NCBI RefSeq assembly: GCF_964340395.1
Contig: NC_135559.1
Span: forward strand, 4,177,001-4,241,000
Direction of reading: 5' to 3'
Length of the DNA stretch: 64,000 nt
DNA from: Glandiceps talaboti
Taxonomy: Eukaryota > Hemichordata > Enteropneusta > Spengelidae
How positions within the stretch are numbered: the first letter of the stretch is position 1; every line of letters begins with the position of its first letter. Of the stretch, positions 13,101 through 26,923 are shown piece by piece. Under the pieces are notes generated by a model. That model worked only from the letters and a program-made list of their open reading frames with translations. It had not been told where the DNA came from and made no database searches. A program made the translations under genes and the position numbers.

Positions 13101-16100
13101 ATTTATTCCTTATGCCTTCACTAATGAGATATCAGGATTGTGAGAACCAGGTATTGAATTGTGCGCCTTTAAGTTAGAATCAAAATAGTATTTAACATAT
13201 TCGTGAAGACACACAGTTTAATTACATGCACCATGTGTGCAAAGCTTCACTATCAGAGTTATGTACCCTTCAAGTTCCTTGCATGAAAGCAGTGATGGCA
13301 CTACTGGAATCATGATTATGGTTTTAAAATCCCCTTCCTGATGAAAATAAATGCTGGCGAGAATGCATCGGGCAGAGGTGTCAGAGCTAACAGAACAGCA
13401 ATGTTGCAAGAAAAACAAATTATAATGATATACTATAATTTCTATTGTAGGAATTGTCACCTGTTTCCAACCCTGACCATTTTATCCTTTGATTACAATG
13501 AGTAAGTCAGTTGTCTATTTATTTGTTTGTTTGTTTACAAATTTTCTTATTTCTATTTTCTACCCATTCCTAATTTGATGTTACTTCTGTTGTCTGATTT
13601 TTGTTTCATCAGTTTTAACATGTCGAGTTTCATCATGAAATAGATTTGCCAGGTTGTGGTTTGATTTTATTTGATTTCTTGCAACATATTAGAATCAATC
13701 CACATAATGAAATTTTATTTGTAACAAATATTATTATCTTAATGGACAAATGTTGCATCTTTTAGATGCACTATGATTTGTATCATTATTCATTTATTTA
13801 CTTATATATTTATTGTATTTTTTTTGTTAGATTTGGAGATGAAGGAGTGGAAGGGCTATGCAAAGGATTAAGAAACAACAGAACTTTACTAAGTCTCAGT
13901 TTATGTTACTGTGATCTTGGTATAGACAGTGGCAAATATTTAGGAGACATCGTTGCAACAACAGCTCTGAGGTAATGTACAGCATATAGCATCAAAGTCT
14001 CTGTTTATGTTACTGTCACTGTAACTGTTGCTGTTACTATTTAGATATTGGAGAGTAGCAAATATCCGAGAGACATCATTGCAACAATAGTTCTCACATA
14101 TCTAAGGCTCGCAGTCACTAACACAATGAATAGGTCAATAAACATAAAGACTATAACGTCGCATCAGTGCAGTAAGGTCCTATCTGCCTATACAATTGCA
14201 TATGACCTTACTGCACTGAGGCGACAATAAGCTCATAGAAAAATTGTGTTCTGTCAAAAGCCAATGTTGGAATCAGGATTGAAATTGGAAACAGTTGTCT
14301 AGGAGAGTAGGTTGATCCTGAATTCAATAATCCTGCTATTTCATCTCTACAGCTCTACCGATAAGTTAGCAATAATCTAAGACTATGAGATTATAATATT
14401 GGGGTTTAACAAGTGTTCTTAAAACTTGTCTTTCACAGAGAACTTTATTTGAATGGCAACAACATAGAGGCAGAGGGCGCTATTGAATTGATCAAATTAG
14501 TGACAGATAATGCTAAAGTTGAACATTATGACAGACTTGAAGAAGCACAGAGGAAAATGGAGGAGGAAGCTGCTGCTGCTGATGGTAAACTTATCTATTT
14601 GTTAATAAAGTAGTTCTTTGAGATTAGAATTTCTTTGGATATTATTGTCTATCTCTTAATCTGTATTAGGATTAAGAAAATTATAATGTGTCTAATCTCT
14701 GTAAGCAAAGCTATGTGTATTTTAATTTATGATATATGATATCAGTGATTGGTTAGTATGGTCAGGTGGATGTCACATGTCACAGTATATAGCATCATTG
14801 ATTGGCTAGTAAGATCAAGTTGTTAGCAATGCATAAATGTATTTGTTCTCATATTCATATTTCATGTTATGACTTGTAGAAAAAGCCAGGATGAAAACAC
14901 TAGTGAATTCAGGTACTGGTATAAGTGATGCAGAGAAAGAAGACGATGCAAAGAGTGAAAAGTCAGGATCTGCTAAAAGTCGCAAAGGAGGTCTTACAGG
15001 GAAGAAGAAAAAGAAAAAAGGTTAGTCAGGGGAGAGATTTATGTATGCAATATGTTGTGTCACTATGCCCTTAATGCAATAATAATTTTAGTTTGTGTCT
15101 ATCTCAGTAAGCTGAAACCTTGGTTGCCACTGTTGTTCTTTCGTAGTTCTATCAGCCAACTATTTATTACATTTTTGTTTTAGATTCTCCTGTAAACCCC
15201 AATGTTTGCATCTCATAGTCTTATCAGTTAAGCCTTTACTAGATCATTTATTTTCTTGTTACACTGTAACTGCATAGTACCCTGATGCACTGCTGTGGCA
15301 ATGCTTGGGAAAGTATGGAAGGAGTGTCTGTTCATTTCATTCAATAGCCACTTTTAAGAAAATAGGTCAAGGTTGTTTTCCATTGCAAAGATGTTTCAAG
15401 TTCCTATCGTTATCCTAGATACAGTACAACGTACATTTTCAGATAATGGATTTAATTTCGTATTGCACCGAAATTTACAATTAGCTCACCAAAGCTTTCG
15501 CCAGGTATCCACCATGGGTTCATCAGTGTTTTCTGAGACTGAACTTTCATCATAACATTCATTTTATTTTTATTTTGTTAATGTTCATTTTTGCAGTTTT
15601 GATATCTCAGTTGTTTTATTGGTTGTGATTCCTTCATATTACATGCATTTATTGAACATTGTAACTGTTGTTTTGTTTAGTTAATATAACACAATAGTAA
15701 ACATCAGCTGTGAGTTTAGATGAATAGTGTTTCCATTAAGGAATTTAGCCATAGGTAAAAATACTCTACACAATTGTTTCTCGCCATCAATGTACTCCTT
15801 CTAATGCTTGGTATGCTCTGTTTATTCTGAATGTACTTGCCTATAATATTACTGACATCAACTGACCTTGCATTCTATCAGATTACATACCATACCATAC
15901 CACTAAAAATCCTACCTGAGGCAGGACTAAGGATAGTTTGAAGCCTGTGTAGATGTAAATGTGTCCCAAACCTGTCCTGAAACTGTCCTGACATAGGACA
16001 CCTTTGAGAGGTTCCCTGAAACCCTTTTGACTTCCTCCTATATACTGTCAGGACGGAGTCAGGAGGGAACGCACAACATCTACGCAGTAACCTTCCTGTG

Positions 16101-18125
16101 TTTAGACACAAACCTGTCCTACCTCAGGTAGGACTCGGGACTGACTCCGGTAGGACGACCTACATCTAGACTGGGCTACTGTCATGTGATAATGTATGTG
16201 TTCATTGTAATTCACAGGGAAAAAGAAAAAGAAGAAGAAAGAGCCTCCACCTCCTCCAGCTGTTGGTCCATGGTTACATAAATTACATTTAGCTGACAAT
16301 GGTATAGATGCATATAGTAAAGGAGGCAGCTTTGCTCCAGTTATATGTATGAATCTATTTAAAGAGTAAGTACAGGATTTTGTACAACTGTATATTATAG
16401 ACCGAAATTGTGGCAATATGTCACAGCTAATACTGTAAACCTGGAAATGTTCGCGTAAGATTTATTTTCGCTAATTTCGCTACAAAACAAAAACGCGAAT
16501 ATAAGTAGTAGCGAAAATATATATTTCTGCATAATGCAATGTACCAGTATGGTTATTAGTGAAAATTAATCTTTGTGAACTACATGAAGACTGTAAAATC
16601 GCAAAATTTTCTAGTTGTAAAAATATGCAGGTTTACAGTACACAAATGTACCGGTATATAGTTGAAAATGTACAAAGTTATGCCTACTAGAAAGGAGGAA
16701 AGTGCATATTTGCTCCAGTCATATGTATAGACCTAAGTAAGAACAGGAAATTGAGAACTGAACCAAGACCAAACTTATGGCCAGTATGTTAATAACCGAA
16801 TGCTCCAGCACGTCATTGAGGATTGTGCTTACCCCTGTAACAAAACATTATGATGGATTCTTTGTAACAGCAGGTCATACGTAGAACATTCCTTCTTTTG
16901 TAATAGTGGAAAAATTACTATGGCTTAGAAAACTGATGATATGACGTACATGATGACTATCAACTTACACCATTGTAACTCTACACTGTCTGACTGTAAA
17001 GACTATAGCAATCAACCATCTTCAACATATAATATATTGAACTAGCCAGCATTAAATTAGGCATGAGCCTATATCTTCTTCAAATTTCAACTACATGTAT
17101 ATATAGATAAATATATATATAAATAAATAAACTACATGTATGAATAGATTTTGTTCAATCATGGATGTATTAAAGATCCATGGTTCAACCATACTTTTAG
17201 TATGTGTTTTGTGTAACCATGTTTGTTGGTGTTTTTATAGTATTTTACAATGAGTAACACCAAAGAAAAGCATTTTCTGTATGTACCACAATTGTTTATA
17301 ACATCCATATCAAGTGTAAATGTATACTGTTTCATTTGTTAATACAACCCATAACACCAAAGTAAAGCATTTTCTGTATGTACCACAATCATTTATAGCA
17401 CCCATATCAAGTGTAAAAGTATACTGTTTCATTTGCTAATTGACCACATTAGAAAGGCCACATGCTAGGCTTGTAAATAAACCAATAGAAACAGTATACT
17501 TTTACACTTGATATGAATGATATAAACGATTGTAGCAAAGTACTTTACTTCAGTGTTACTTGTTGTAAATACATGGTGAAATTTTCATACTCACCTGTGA
17601 GTGGCTGCCTTATGGATGTCTTAATGGGGAAATAAATAGATAAAATAAATGAATACGTATTTTATTTAAAAGTTAAATGAATAACTAAATATAATAAATG
17701 CTAAATAAATAACTGAACATTGTTTATCTTCTTGTTGTTTTTCAGTTTAATCATGTATTCAGACTGCTTAAAGGAGTTAGACTTAGATGATAATTTGATT
17801 GGTGATTTAGGAGGACGTGAAATCATGGAGGGTCTTCAACAGAGAAAAGAACTTGGTTTGAATTCGATGAAAATGTCAGTGACACATAGAATGATGATGC
17901 CTGATACTTTCAGTACTATCCTTAAACTTGGTGCAGGATTGAAGAAAAAGAAAAAGAAGAAGGGCAAAGGAAAAAAGGTGAGTAAACTTTGATTTTCATT
18001 AGAAGATAATAAATTTTACTGTGCTAGATATGGTGCCTCCTTCTCCATCCGATTTAGTACTGTATGCCACTTTACTGACAGTTTTCCTTTTTTCTCGTTT
18101 TTTTTTTGTGCAGAAGAAAAAATGA
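10116..18125 (+). CDS. Lysine-rich leucine-rich-repeat protein, 460 aa, 11 coding exons
   Basis: Exons: 10116-10143, 11271-11506, 11803-11958, 12691-12782, 13451-13501, 13831-13971, 14439-14584, 14880-15020, 16218-16365, 17746-17977, 18114-18125. Every border is GT-AG and the phases sum to 461 codons including the stop. Seen: a basic N-terminus (MPGKKKGKGKKGKKKKK from residue 22), ribonuclease-inhibitor-type LRRs around residues 150-260 (LTILSFDYNEFGDEGVEGL, LRELYLNGNNIEAEGA), a charged helical stretch (EEAQRKMEEEAAAADEKAR), a second Lys block near residues 324-337, two more LRR-like segments (LHKLHLADNGID, LKELDLDDNLIGDLGGREI), and a third Lys block at the C-terminus. I do not recognise an orthologue. 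The repeat type resembles axonemal or cytosolic LRR proteins such as DRC5/LRRC34, but that is only a guess. Start: the first ATG (10116) is in frame with a second at 11306, so initiation could be at either. The last exon encodes only KKK-stop; retaining the final intron would end the protein VSKL instead. Confidence 0.82.
10561..11050. repeat. (GTAT)n array with a higher-order unit
   Basis: Tetranucleotide GTAT runs are interrupted by a recurring block (ttattgtatatgtatgaata, then tttgcggg/gag and a tacatatgtatgtacatg palindrome). The block occurs three times, near 10698, 10850 and 10948. It lies in the first coding intron of the LRR gene. Open frames here (Met-Tyr-Val-Cys, Ile-His-Thr-Tyr) are artefacts. 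Confidence 0.9.
12012..12236. mobile_element. Fold-back (MITE-like) element with about 49-bp arms
   Basis: The left arm 12012-12060 (tttaaactaagataaacaca ... gccaggttc) is the near-perfect reverse complement of 12188-12236. Parts of the right side recur at about 12544-12590 and 15087-15130 (gtgtctatct followed by gctgaaacc), so it belongs to a dispersed family. It is in an LRR-gene intron. Confidence 0.65.
12253..12340. repeat. Second copy of the 5749-5830 dispersed repeat
   Basis: Shares the block gactcatagtgacaaaggcc, ccttaggtcactcatatttt and aacaacatctaattg with 5749-5830, about 85-90 percent identical by eye. It directly follows the 12012-12236 fold-back and may be part of one larger element. 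Confidence 0.6.
14158..14225. repeat. 22-bp inverted repeat (hairpin) in an LRR-gene intron
   Basis: The left arm gtcgcatcagtgcagtaagg... and the right arm ...ccttactgcactgaggcgac pair with one unpaired base around a spacer of about 23 bp. No flanking direct repeat was seen. Confidence 0.6.
15905..16185. repeat. Repeat-rich segment with inverted cctgaggtagg-type blocks
   Basis: Contains cctacctgaggcaggac (near 15912) and its inverse gtcctacctcaggtagg (near 16115), plus repeated cctgtcctga/aggac words. It is probably a degraded DNA transposon or MITE in an LRR-gene intron. Ends are not definable. Confidence 0.35.
16433..16638. mobile_element. TA-flanked MITE, family B copy 1 (206 bp)
   Basis: Terminal inverted repeats ctgtaaacctg ... 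caggtttacag are flanked by TA on both sides (16431-16432, 16639-16640), as for Tc1/mariner-type insertion. There is no coding capacity. The internal sequence matches, in inverse orientation, the element at 35461-35659. Confidence 0.75.
17246..17568. mobile_element. MITE family A copy 1, with internal duplication
   Basis: The termini tttacaatgagtaacacc ... ggtgttacttgttgtaaa (approximate inverse) enclose a long self-complementary body (atatcaagtgtaaaagtata and its inverse). The left half (accaaagaaaagcattttct ... tactgtttcattt) occurs twice in tandem, at about 17256-17340 and 17350-17440. A second copy of the family lies at 43686-43913. Confidence 0.7.
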
Positions 18126-18345
18126 GAAATCTGTTCAAAAGCAATGGAATGGTTGTCAGGGTTTGCACGGTCCTGGAAAGCCCTGGAAAACCCTAGAATT
18201 TCAACAACAACAACCCTGGAAAACCCTGGAAAAAGGCAATCAACCCCTGGAAATCTCCCGTTGGATATTTACACATACATCAATTATTGAGAAGTTTTGA
18301 AGATGGTGTGAAGACAAACTGAAATTTAGACATGTACAAGTACAT

Positions 18346-18349
<4 letters not shown>

Positions 18350-18398
<49 letters not shown>
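18350..18398. repeat. (CA)n microsatellite
   Basis: About 24 CA units followed by tatata. It is 225 bp past the LRR stop codon. Confidence 0.95.
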
Positions 18399-18405
<7 letters not shown>

Positions 18406-19205
18406 TTTGGGAATCTTCCCACTCTTTAAAGGCCAGGGTTTCAATCCCAGGATCTCTCATTAGTGATATCTTATCACTGAAACCATAAGGATTAGATAGG
18501 ATCATTCTATTGTTCAGGACCTACTTTTTCTAAAAAATCTCTCAGACATTTGTTGTTCACGCCAAAATTTAATCCTTTTTCAAAGTGGGGCTTTGTAAGT
18601 AAAAAGTGAGTTAGGGAGTTCACCACCTTGATGAGCACTGAAAAGTGTTAATCTGGCTACAGTAAATTTTAGTGTTGTCATGTTTCCACCTCTTCCTCAC
18701 TTATATATTCCCCATTGTAAATAAGTAAAATATCACCCTTTTTAAAAAATTCTTTCCTGCAAAAATATCCTGTCTATTCACAATCATGAAATATAAACTT
18801 AAATAAGATTTACGTGTTACTTGTATCACAAAACCAGGCTTTGACAAAAAACTCTACAGACCTATTTTGCAGACTACAAATCATTACATGCACTTTGGAA
18901 CTTGTTTCATTATTTACACCATAGATCCTATATGAGTAGGGCCTATGTTTACACCATGAAATATGCACCAGACAATCATTAGATTGTATAACACAAGAAA
19001 TCACATAGTCTCGATGCCAGACTTTGTGATATTCGTCTCTCTGTACGGTGCACAAAGTGTGCCCCAAATGGTGAATCCACGGGAGTAGTTACTTATCACT
19101 CACTCCTTGTGGCTTCACTGCTTGGGTGCACTTCACATGAGTTACATAGAGACAAATATCACAAAGGCTGGTATGAGATTAGAAATCGCAGTACCTACTG
19201 AACAA

Positions 19206-19451
19206 GACTGTCGACAATCGTTCGTGCCTTTTTTGCTATGTTTCATCTAAAACAAAGTCGTCGCCTCGCTCTGTAGCACTGAATACTAATGCATACTGAT
19301 ACCGGGAACTGCGAGTGCCAAAGGCTTGTCCCTCCAGCACTAGCTGTTGCTTATCAGTATGCAGTTATAGTATTGCTCCGGATCTGAGCGAGGCACCGAC
19401 TTTAGTTTTAGATAAAACGTAGCAAAAAAGGCACGAACGACTGTCGACAGT
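19206..19451. mobile_element. 246-bp fold-back element with imperfect flanking repeat
   Basis: Arms of about 65-70 bp (gactgtcgacaatcgttcgt ... gcctcgctc, with inverse gagcgaggc ... cgaacgactgtcgacagtc) enclose a second inverted pair (gcatactgata / tatcagtatgc). Flanks are ctactgaacaa on the left (19195-19205) and ctactgctgaacaa on the right (19452-19465), which may be a target-site duplication with a 3-bp difference. Confidence 0.65.
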
Positions 19452-21300
19452 CTACTGCTGAACAAACATTCCACTTCACAGTATGGAAGTTTTTGACATT
19501 TATGTGTTATCACTTACTAGTGTACACTTGACATTGACCTAAGCGTATACTCGTACAAATACATATCAACCAGTGTTTTTAACAATGAGAGATTATGAGA
19601 ATTTTTATGCAAATATTTACTATTGATAATTATGAAGTGCAAGTTTAATACCACATGTGTATTCACATCATTTAAACACCTTGATATACTGTAAATAGTA
19701 AGTCTATTTTTCTATTTAAAAAAACTCTATTATCTTGCCTTTTATGAATCTATTCACATTTTAACAAATCTAAGCCATGTAGTTCTTGGTACCTGAAATA
19801 CAATTTCACCACCTAGGTGCAACATAAAAATAATAATCGTTCAATTTCTTGGTCAATACTGTGACTTCTGCTGCATGCACTACACATGCATTACTATAGA
19901 TAGGTGTGCATGAGAATAAGTCAACCTTCTTGTTCTATTTTGACCCTCTAGTATGAGGTAAAATGCTGTTATAGATTTTGAGAATCACGCTGTTACTTTC
20001 AATGTATTAACTGTTAAGGTTTATGTTCACAGTATATACAATATTGCCAATATATTTTGACACTCACCCAAGTAAAATGCAAATAACCAAATCACATAAA
20101 GGACCTTGATAACTTGTAGTGACAAAAACTTTGTATTATGGGTATTTTCTGGCTGAATGAGAAGAAAGTATTTTCAAATATTAATAACACACCCACACAA
20201 AGCGAATTTGTGGGGGAAAAAAGAAGAAGAAGAAATTATGGAAATAATTTTGTTATAAAATATTTTCAGTTTTAAAGCATTCTGACTCATATTTTTATCA
20301 CCCCAGAAACAATGACATACCCAGTAACCATGAGTTGTTGTAACAAAGAACAATGAAAAAATATCCTTTCATTTTGTTCAGACTCATACAATTTGGTTTG
20401 TACATTGTATAATTACTTATTTTTCCACTTTTATGAAATATATACAGTATACCGTGACTATACATAATATTTCAATTTACATAATGGTGTCTTTTAGATT
20501 TGAAAATTATAAATTTGATAAATAAAGTTTTAGATTTAAGAAATACACAAAGCTGCCTCTCTCCCTCTCTCTCTCTGTCCATTTGTGTGTGGGACATAAA
20601 CAGTTGTGTGTGTATGAAGAGTACCTATGTTCACATATGTAATTTTCTAACTTTTCGTATGAATTATCCTTTGGCTCTCAGTATCTGAAGGTAATACTAG
20701 TAAAGCCTGGTCCTCACAAACCACCAGCCAGAGACAGATCAAACTAATTTTATAAAATTTATTCCGGATTCCGGGGTTTCCATGTTACAGAGGTTTGTTG
20801 AGGCCAAACAAAAGTTGTTTGGTTCTGGTTACCCAACCCCACCTACTTTTTCACGCCAACCCTAAACTTTTTTGTTTTATGTATTCAAGAAAATTAATAA
20901 TAAAATCGCGAAAATTGTGAAGTCTCGCAAGAAGTGGTGAAATAGAAACTGACATCAACTTAAAAAGACAATATAAAACTATTCTTCCAATCTGTAATGG
21001 CTGTACATCTGTTAGGAAGAAATAAACAACACAGAGACCATTTGAAAAACAATGGAAAACCTGAACTTGACACTCACACATGAAAAAATAAAATATAATG
21101 AAATACAATAAAAAATACCCCACCTATTTTAAAATTGCCGGAATAATCGGAACCACACAATTTTTTTTACGCCTGATCATGCCACAACTGTCGTATTTGT
21201 TGTAAGAAAAGAAGTCTTCATGTCTAAACCTGACATTGGAATCGTTATTTAATCAATATTAAGTATATTCAGATAAAACTTCACATTGTATGTCACACGT

Positions 21301-21463
21301 GGACTCTCTCACAGTCCTCGAAGCTTCGCATAAATAGCTAAAACTTGGGTTGTTTTGTATGTATCTACTGCATAATTGTACTCGTAATTATGCAGTAGAT
21401 ACATACAAAACAACCCAAGTTTTAGCTATTTATGCGAAGCTTCGAGGACTGTGAGAGAGTCTA
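21301..21463. mobile_element. Perfect 76-bp-arm palindrome with 11-bp flanking duplication
   Basis: Arms 21302-21377 and 21386-21461 are exact reverse complements across an 8-bp spacer (gtactcgt). The unit is flanked by atgtcacacgt at 21290-21300 and 21464-21474. There is no coding capacity. It looks like a very recent fold-back insertion. Confidence 0.8.
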
Positions 21464-22178
21464 ATGTCACACGTTATATGGGTGGACCTCAGAGTACAGT
21501 AGTCGAGGAGAACAAAAAAGCGTGCCTTATCAAAAGTGGTTTTCTCTATCAAAAAGAGACGTACTCCCACCAATTAGAGTCGCTCCCATCAAAAGAGAGA
21601 TGTGTTTTTACCGTATAATAGTATAAACTTTAGGTAACATAAGCCATAGTCATCAGATGAATGGCAATAAGAGACGGAACATAACTATATGACAGGTTTG
21701 AGAAAGAAACAAAGTGGGCAATCATGTGGTATATTTTATCACTCCTAACTACCCTTATGTCCACATATACTATTGTCATTGTATTGTTCCTTGTGGGTTA
21801 ATTTATTGACAATTTTGAAGTCTTACAGAAAAAATTAGCGAACTTTGTACCGCAAAGGATTGACAGGTAAACTTACGGTGTAATCAGGTTTGTTTACTAA
21901 AGTTTGACCCACAAAAATAAGACAGTGTGACCAACTCCTTGAAGTTTTGTAAAATTAAACTAGGTAAGCCGACCTCGTCAAAGAACAAGACAATTTCAAC
22001 TGCAAAAGGTAGGTATTTAACTTTTTTTGTTGACGAGTCGGTACGAACGCGTCATTTAGATTCAAGATACAAACTCTGTTGTTAAGAAAGAATCAAAACA
22101 AATGCATTCTCTTTCAGTTTAAGTTTTAAGGAAATCAAATAGACTTAGTAGAATTATGTCAGCATGCACGTATGTAAC

Positions 22179-22220
22179 ACCATGGAAGTATAACCCACAG
22201 GTGGGTTATACTTCCATGGT
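22179..22220. repeat. 20-bp perfect palindrome with 8-bp flanking repeat
   Basis: accatggaagtataacccac and its exact inverse are separated by 2 bp (ag). The word gtaacacc occurs at the outer edge of both arms (from 22175 on the left and 22219 on the right). Confidence 0.65.
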
Positions 22221-22363
22221 AACACCTACCAAACTTTGTAGGGTTATGTCAACAGCAGAGACACAAGTACGTACAGCAACTGATAACTTTACATTCTCAC
22301 CTACTATAACGTAGTGTCAAATCGGAAAACGGTCGTCAGTTCAGGAATAAGACAAGGCAAGCA

Positions 22364-22416
22364 ATGAGACCCCGACAAGTCTCTCTGTGTTCCACAGAGA
22401 CTTGTCGGGGTCTCAT
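22364..22416. repeat. 21-bp palindrome
   Basis: atgagaccccgacaagtctc(t) pairs exactly with (a)gagacttgtcggggtctcat around an 11-bp spacer. No flanking duplication was seen. Confidence 0.65.
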
Positions 22417-22599
22417 AAATGTATTGACAGTCTATGGTTAGCGATATATCACTAGGTTATACACATTAATCTTGATTCTTCCATGTCATCACTAGACGTG
22501 ACTAGATAGTAACTTTGATAAGCTTATAACTAAAATAGTTTTCATACATATCTAATTTCGATCTATTTAGTCTGTATAGTCTATATAGTCTGTATATGC

Positions 22600-22715
22600 A
22601 ATATACAGAAAATAACACAGGGCCAAGGACAGACCCCTGGGGGACACCACAATTGAGGGGTTGTGCTTCCGACATCATCGACCCAACACACACTCTCGTT
22701 GTTCTATCTTGCAAA
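22600..22715 (-). mobile_element. LINE reverse-transcriptase fragment
   Basis: The minus-strand frame reads NCGVPQGSVLGPVLFSVY, the conserved block of non-LTR reverse transcriptases (typically GVPQGSVLGPLLFLIYINDL). It is followed by a short YRLYRL repeat instead of the expected YINDL. Only about 40 residues survive. The clade cannot be assigned. Confidence 0.7.
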
Positions 22716-23918
22716 TATGATGTGAACTATTTTAGTACAGTACCATTGCGATCATGTTCATTACGTAACTATGGGCTAAATATAACAATCTTTTGACTAT
22801 AATTTCATACCCTGTGTCATATCTTCTAGTATAGAGATCGATACATTTTTTACAACAGCATTCGTATGAAAACGGCAATCTAAGCAATAGAACGTGCCCC
22901 TGTGTAGGCGATAGACATTTGACGTAAGAAAGGTCAGTATCCAATATTTTATAATCTGTTGGGGATACCACCTTGCAAAAACGTAGATGCTATAACGACA
23001 CATGACAGATAATCAATCATTAAATCCAGGCCAGGAAAATAAACAGCGCTATTGTAAACATCAAAATATTATAATATACATAAATATGATAATTATATGA
23101 TATATATGACAGCTGCCATCTCTTCATACAGCTAGTATATAGACAGCATTTAAAATAAACTCCGTTCGCAAACAATGTGAATATTAAAAGACTAGATCGT
23201 AGGTTTTAAGTGAACTGCAGCACTTTCTTCTTTTACTGTATGTATTGTTACATGATGGGCGTAGTTCTATCCTTGCTGTGTGTTTGAAAGCTGGTATTTC
23301 AATATCTGCCATGAAATCCAGGAGATATGTTTTCATTGTAAGAAATTAGTGATGTTTCACTTTTAATACTTTAATACAGTCCAACTTGAAGACTAAAGCC
23401 ATGCTAGCTGTCCAGATCTAAAAGTCTAGAAGAAATGTTCAAAAACGTGTGTACAGCAACTTGACAGTAAAGGATATGAAATAAATTATGTATGCAACAT
23501 AGGTTAACCACTGTCTATGTTGACATATTACAGTTTTTGTAGAATAAATAACATTATGATTAATGAGACGTGTCGAAATTGCAGACAGGAGTTTACTTAG
23601 ACTTTATGATACGTCGTGTTGTTCAGCCCTATCAGGCTTCTTATTAAACCACGAATGTCTGTATCTTACAGACTAGAGTTTACTCAGTAAAAAATGCCAT
23701 ACAACTTCTGTAATAAACCCACTCAGGTTCAAGTAAATTTATCAGAACTTACTTATTCCAAATTACAATATAAAGCAATTATATATGTTTTCTTCTGAAG
23801 AGCTCCCATTTCATTTCACATATAATATGAGCCATGAACCATTTTCATAGTTTTGAAGTCAATTTCAGCCAAGTATTCTTTAATTGTCCTAATTTATTAT
23901 AATGTTGATTTCTTCTAG

Positions 23919-23943
23919 CATAGCAGGTGAATCCTTTTCAAAG
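23919..23943 (+). other. UNC93A: 5' UTR end of the UNC93A-like gene
   Basis: A strong acceptor (tttcttctag) ends at 23918. The ATG at 23944 is the first in the exon and begins a sensible cytoplasmic N-terminus. The ATG at 23902 lies inside the inferred intron and is not used here. The upstream UTR exon was not identified. Confidence 0.5.
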
Positions 23944-26349
<2,406 letters not shown>

Positions 26350-26840
26350 AACCAATTTCAAAATAGAAATTTAGAATTAGTTGAATGAGGGTTGATTTCA
26401 AAAGTTACAAGATAATTATATTAAAATCTGTGTGAAAATATTGATACACACGATCCGAATATACTTTTTAAACCTCTAAATACTTTTTATTACCTTCAAC
26501 GTACACTGTGTAGTACATGTTGAATTTGAATTTTGTATACACAGGGAAGTCTTGTCTTTTTTTATCTACATGTAACGTAGAACCTACCTACACTGTAATC
26601 GTATTGTCCCTTACCTAGCTAGGTTATAAACGGGGACCTGTAGGCTACAGTCAAGAAAAATTATCCCCAGGTTATAGCCCGATGATGTTTATTTTGAAGT
26701 ATTCTTTTCACTGAGATATATGTAGCTACTGGCATCGGATAATATAGGTACGAAGGAATGTAATCTAGAGAACTACAGATCTCGGGGTTCACGCCAAGGG
26801 TGATGTGTAGACTAGAGATGTACCCAGGCAGAGAAGCCAG

Positions 26841-26843
<3 letters not shown>

Positions 26844-26922
<79 letters not shown>
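26844..26922. repeat. Compound (CAA)n(CGA)n trinucleotide repeat
   Basis: About 13 CAA units pass directly into about 13 CGA units. It is intergenic, so the Arg/Cys and Ser/Leu runs it could encode are not genes. Confidence 0.95.

Positions 26923-26923
<1 letters not shown>

Larger units (their letters stand above)
18126..23918. other. Intergenic region: no host gene recognised
   Basis: 5.8 kb between the LRR and UNC93A-like genes. It holds short ccctggaaaa repeats (18165-18255), an AC microsatellite, a 246-bp fold-back element, an unclassified segment near 20760-21150 with ccggaat words, three palindromes (21302-22416), a LINE scrap and otherwise unremarkable AT-rich DNA. The 5' UTR exon and promoter of the UNC93A-like gene should lie toward the right end but were not identified. 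Confidence 0.6.
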
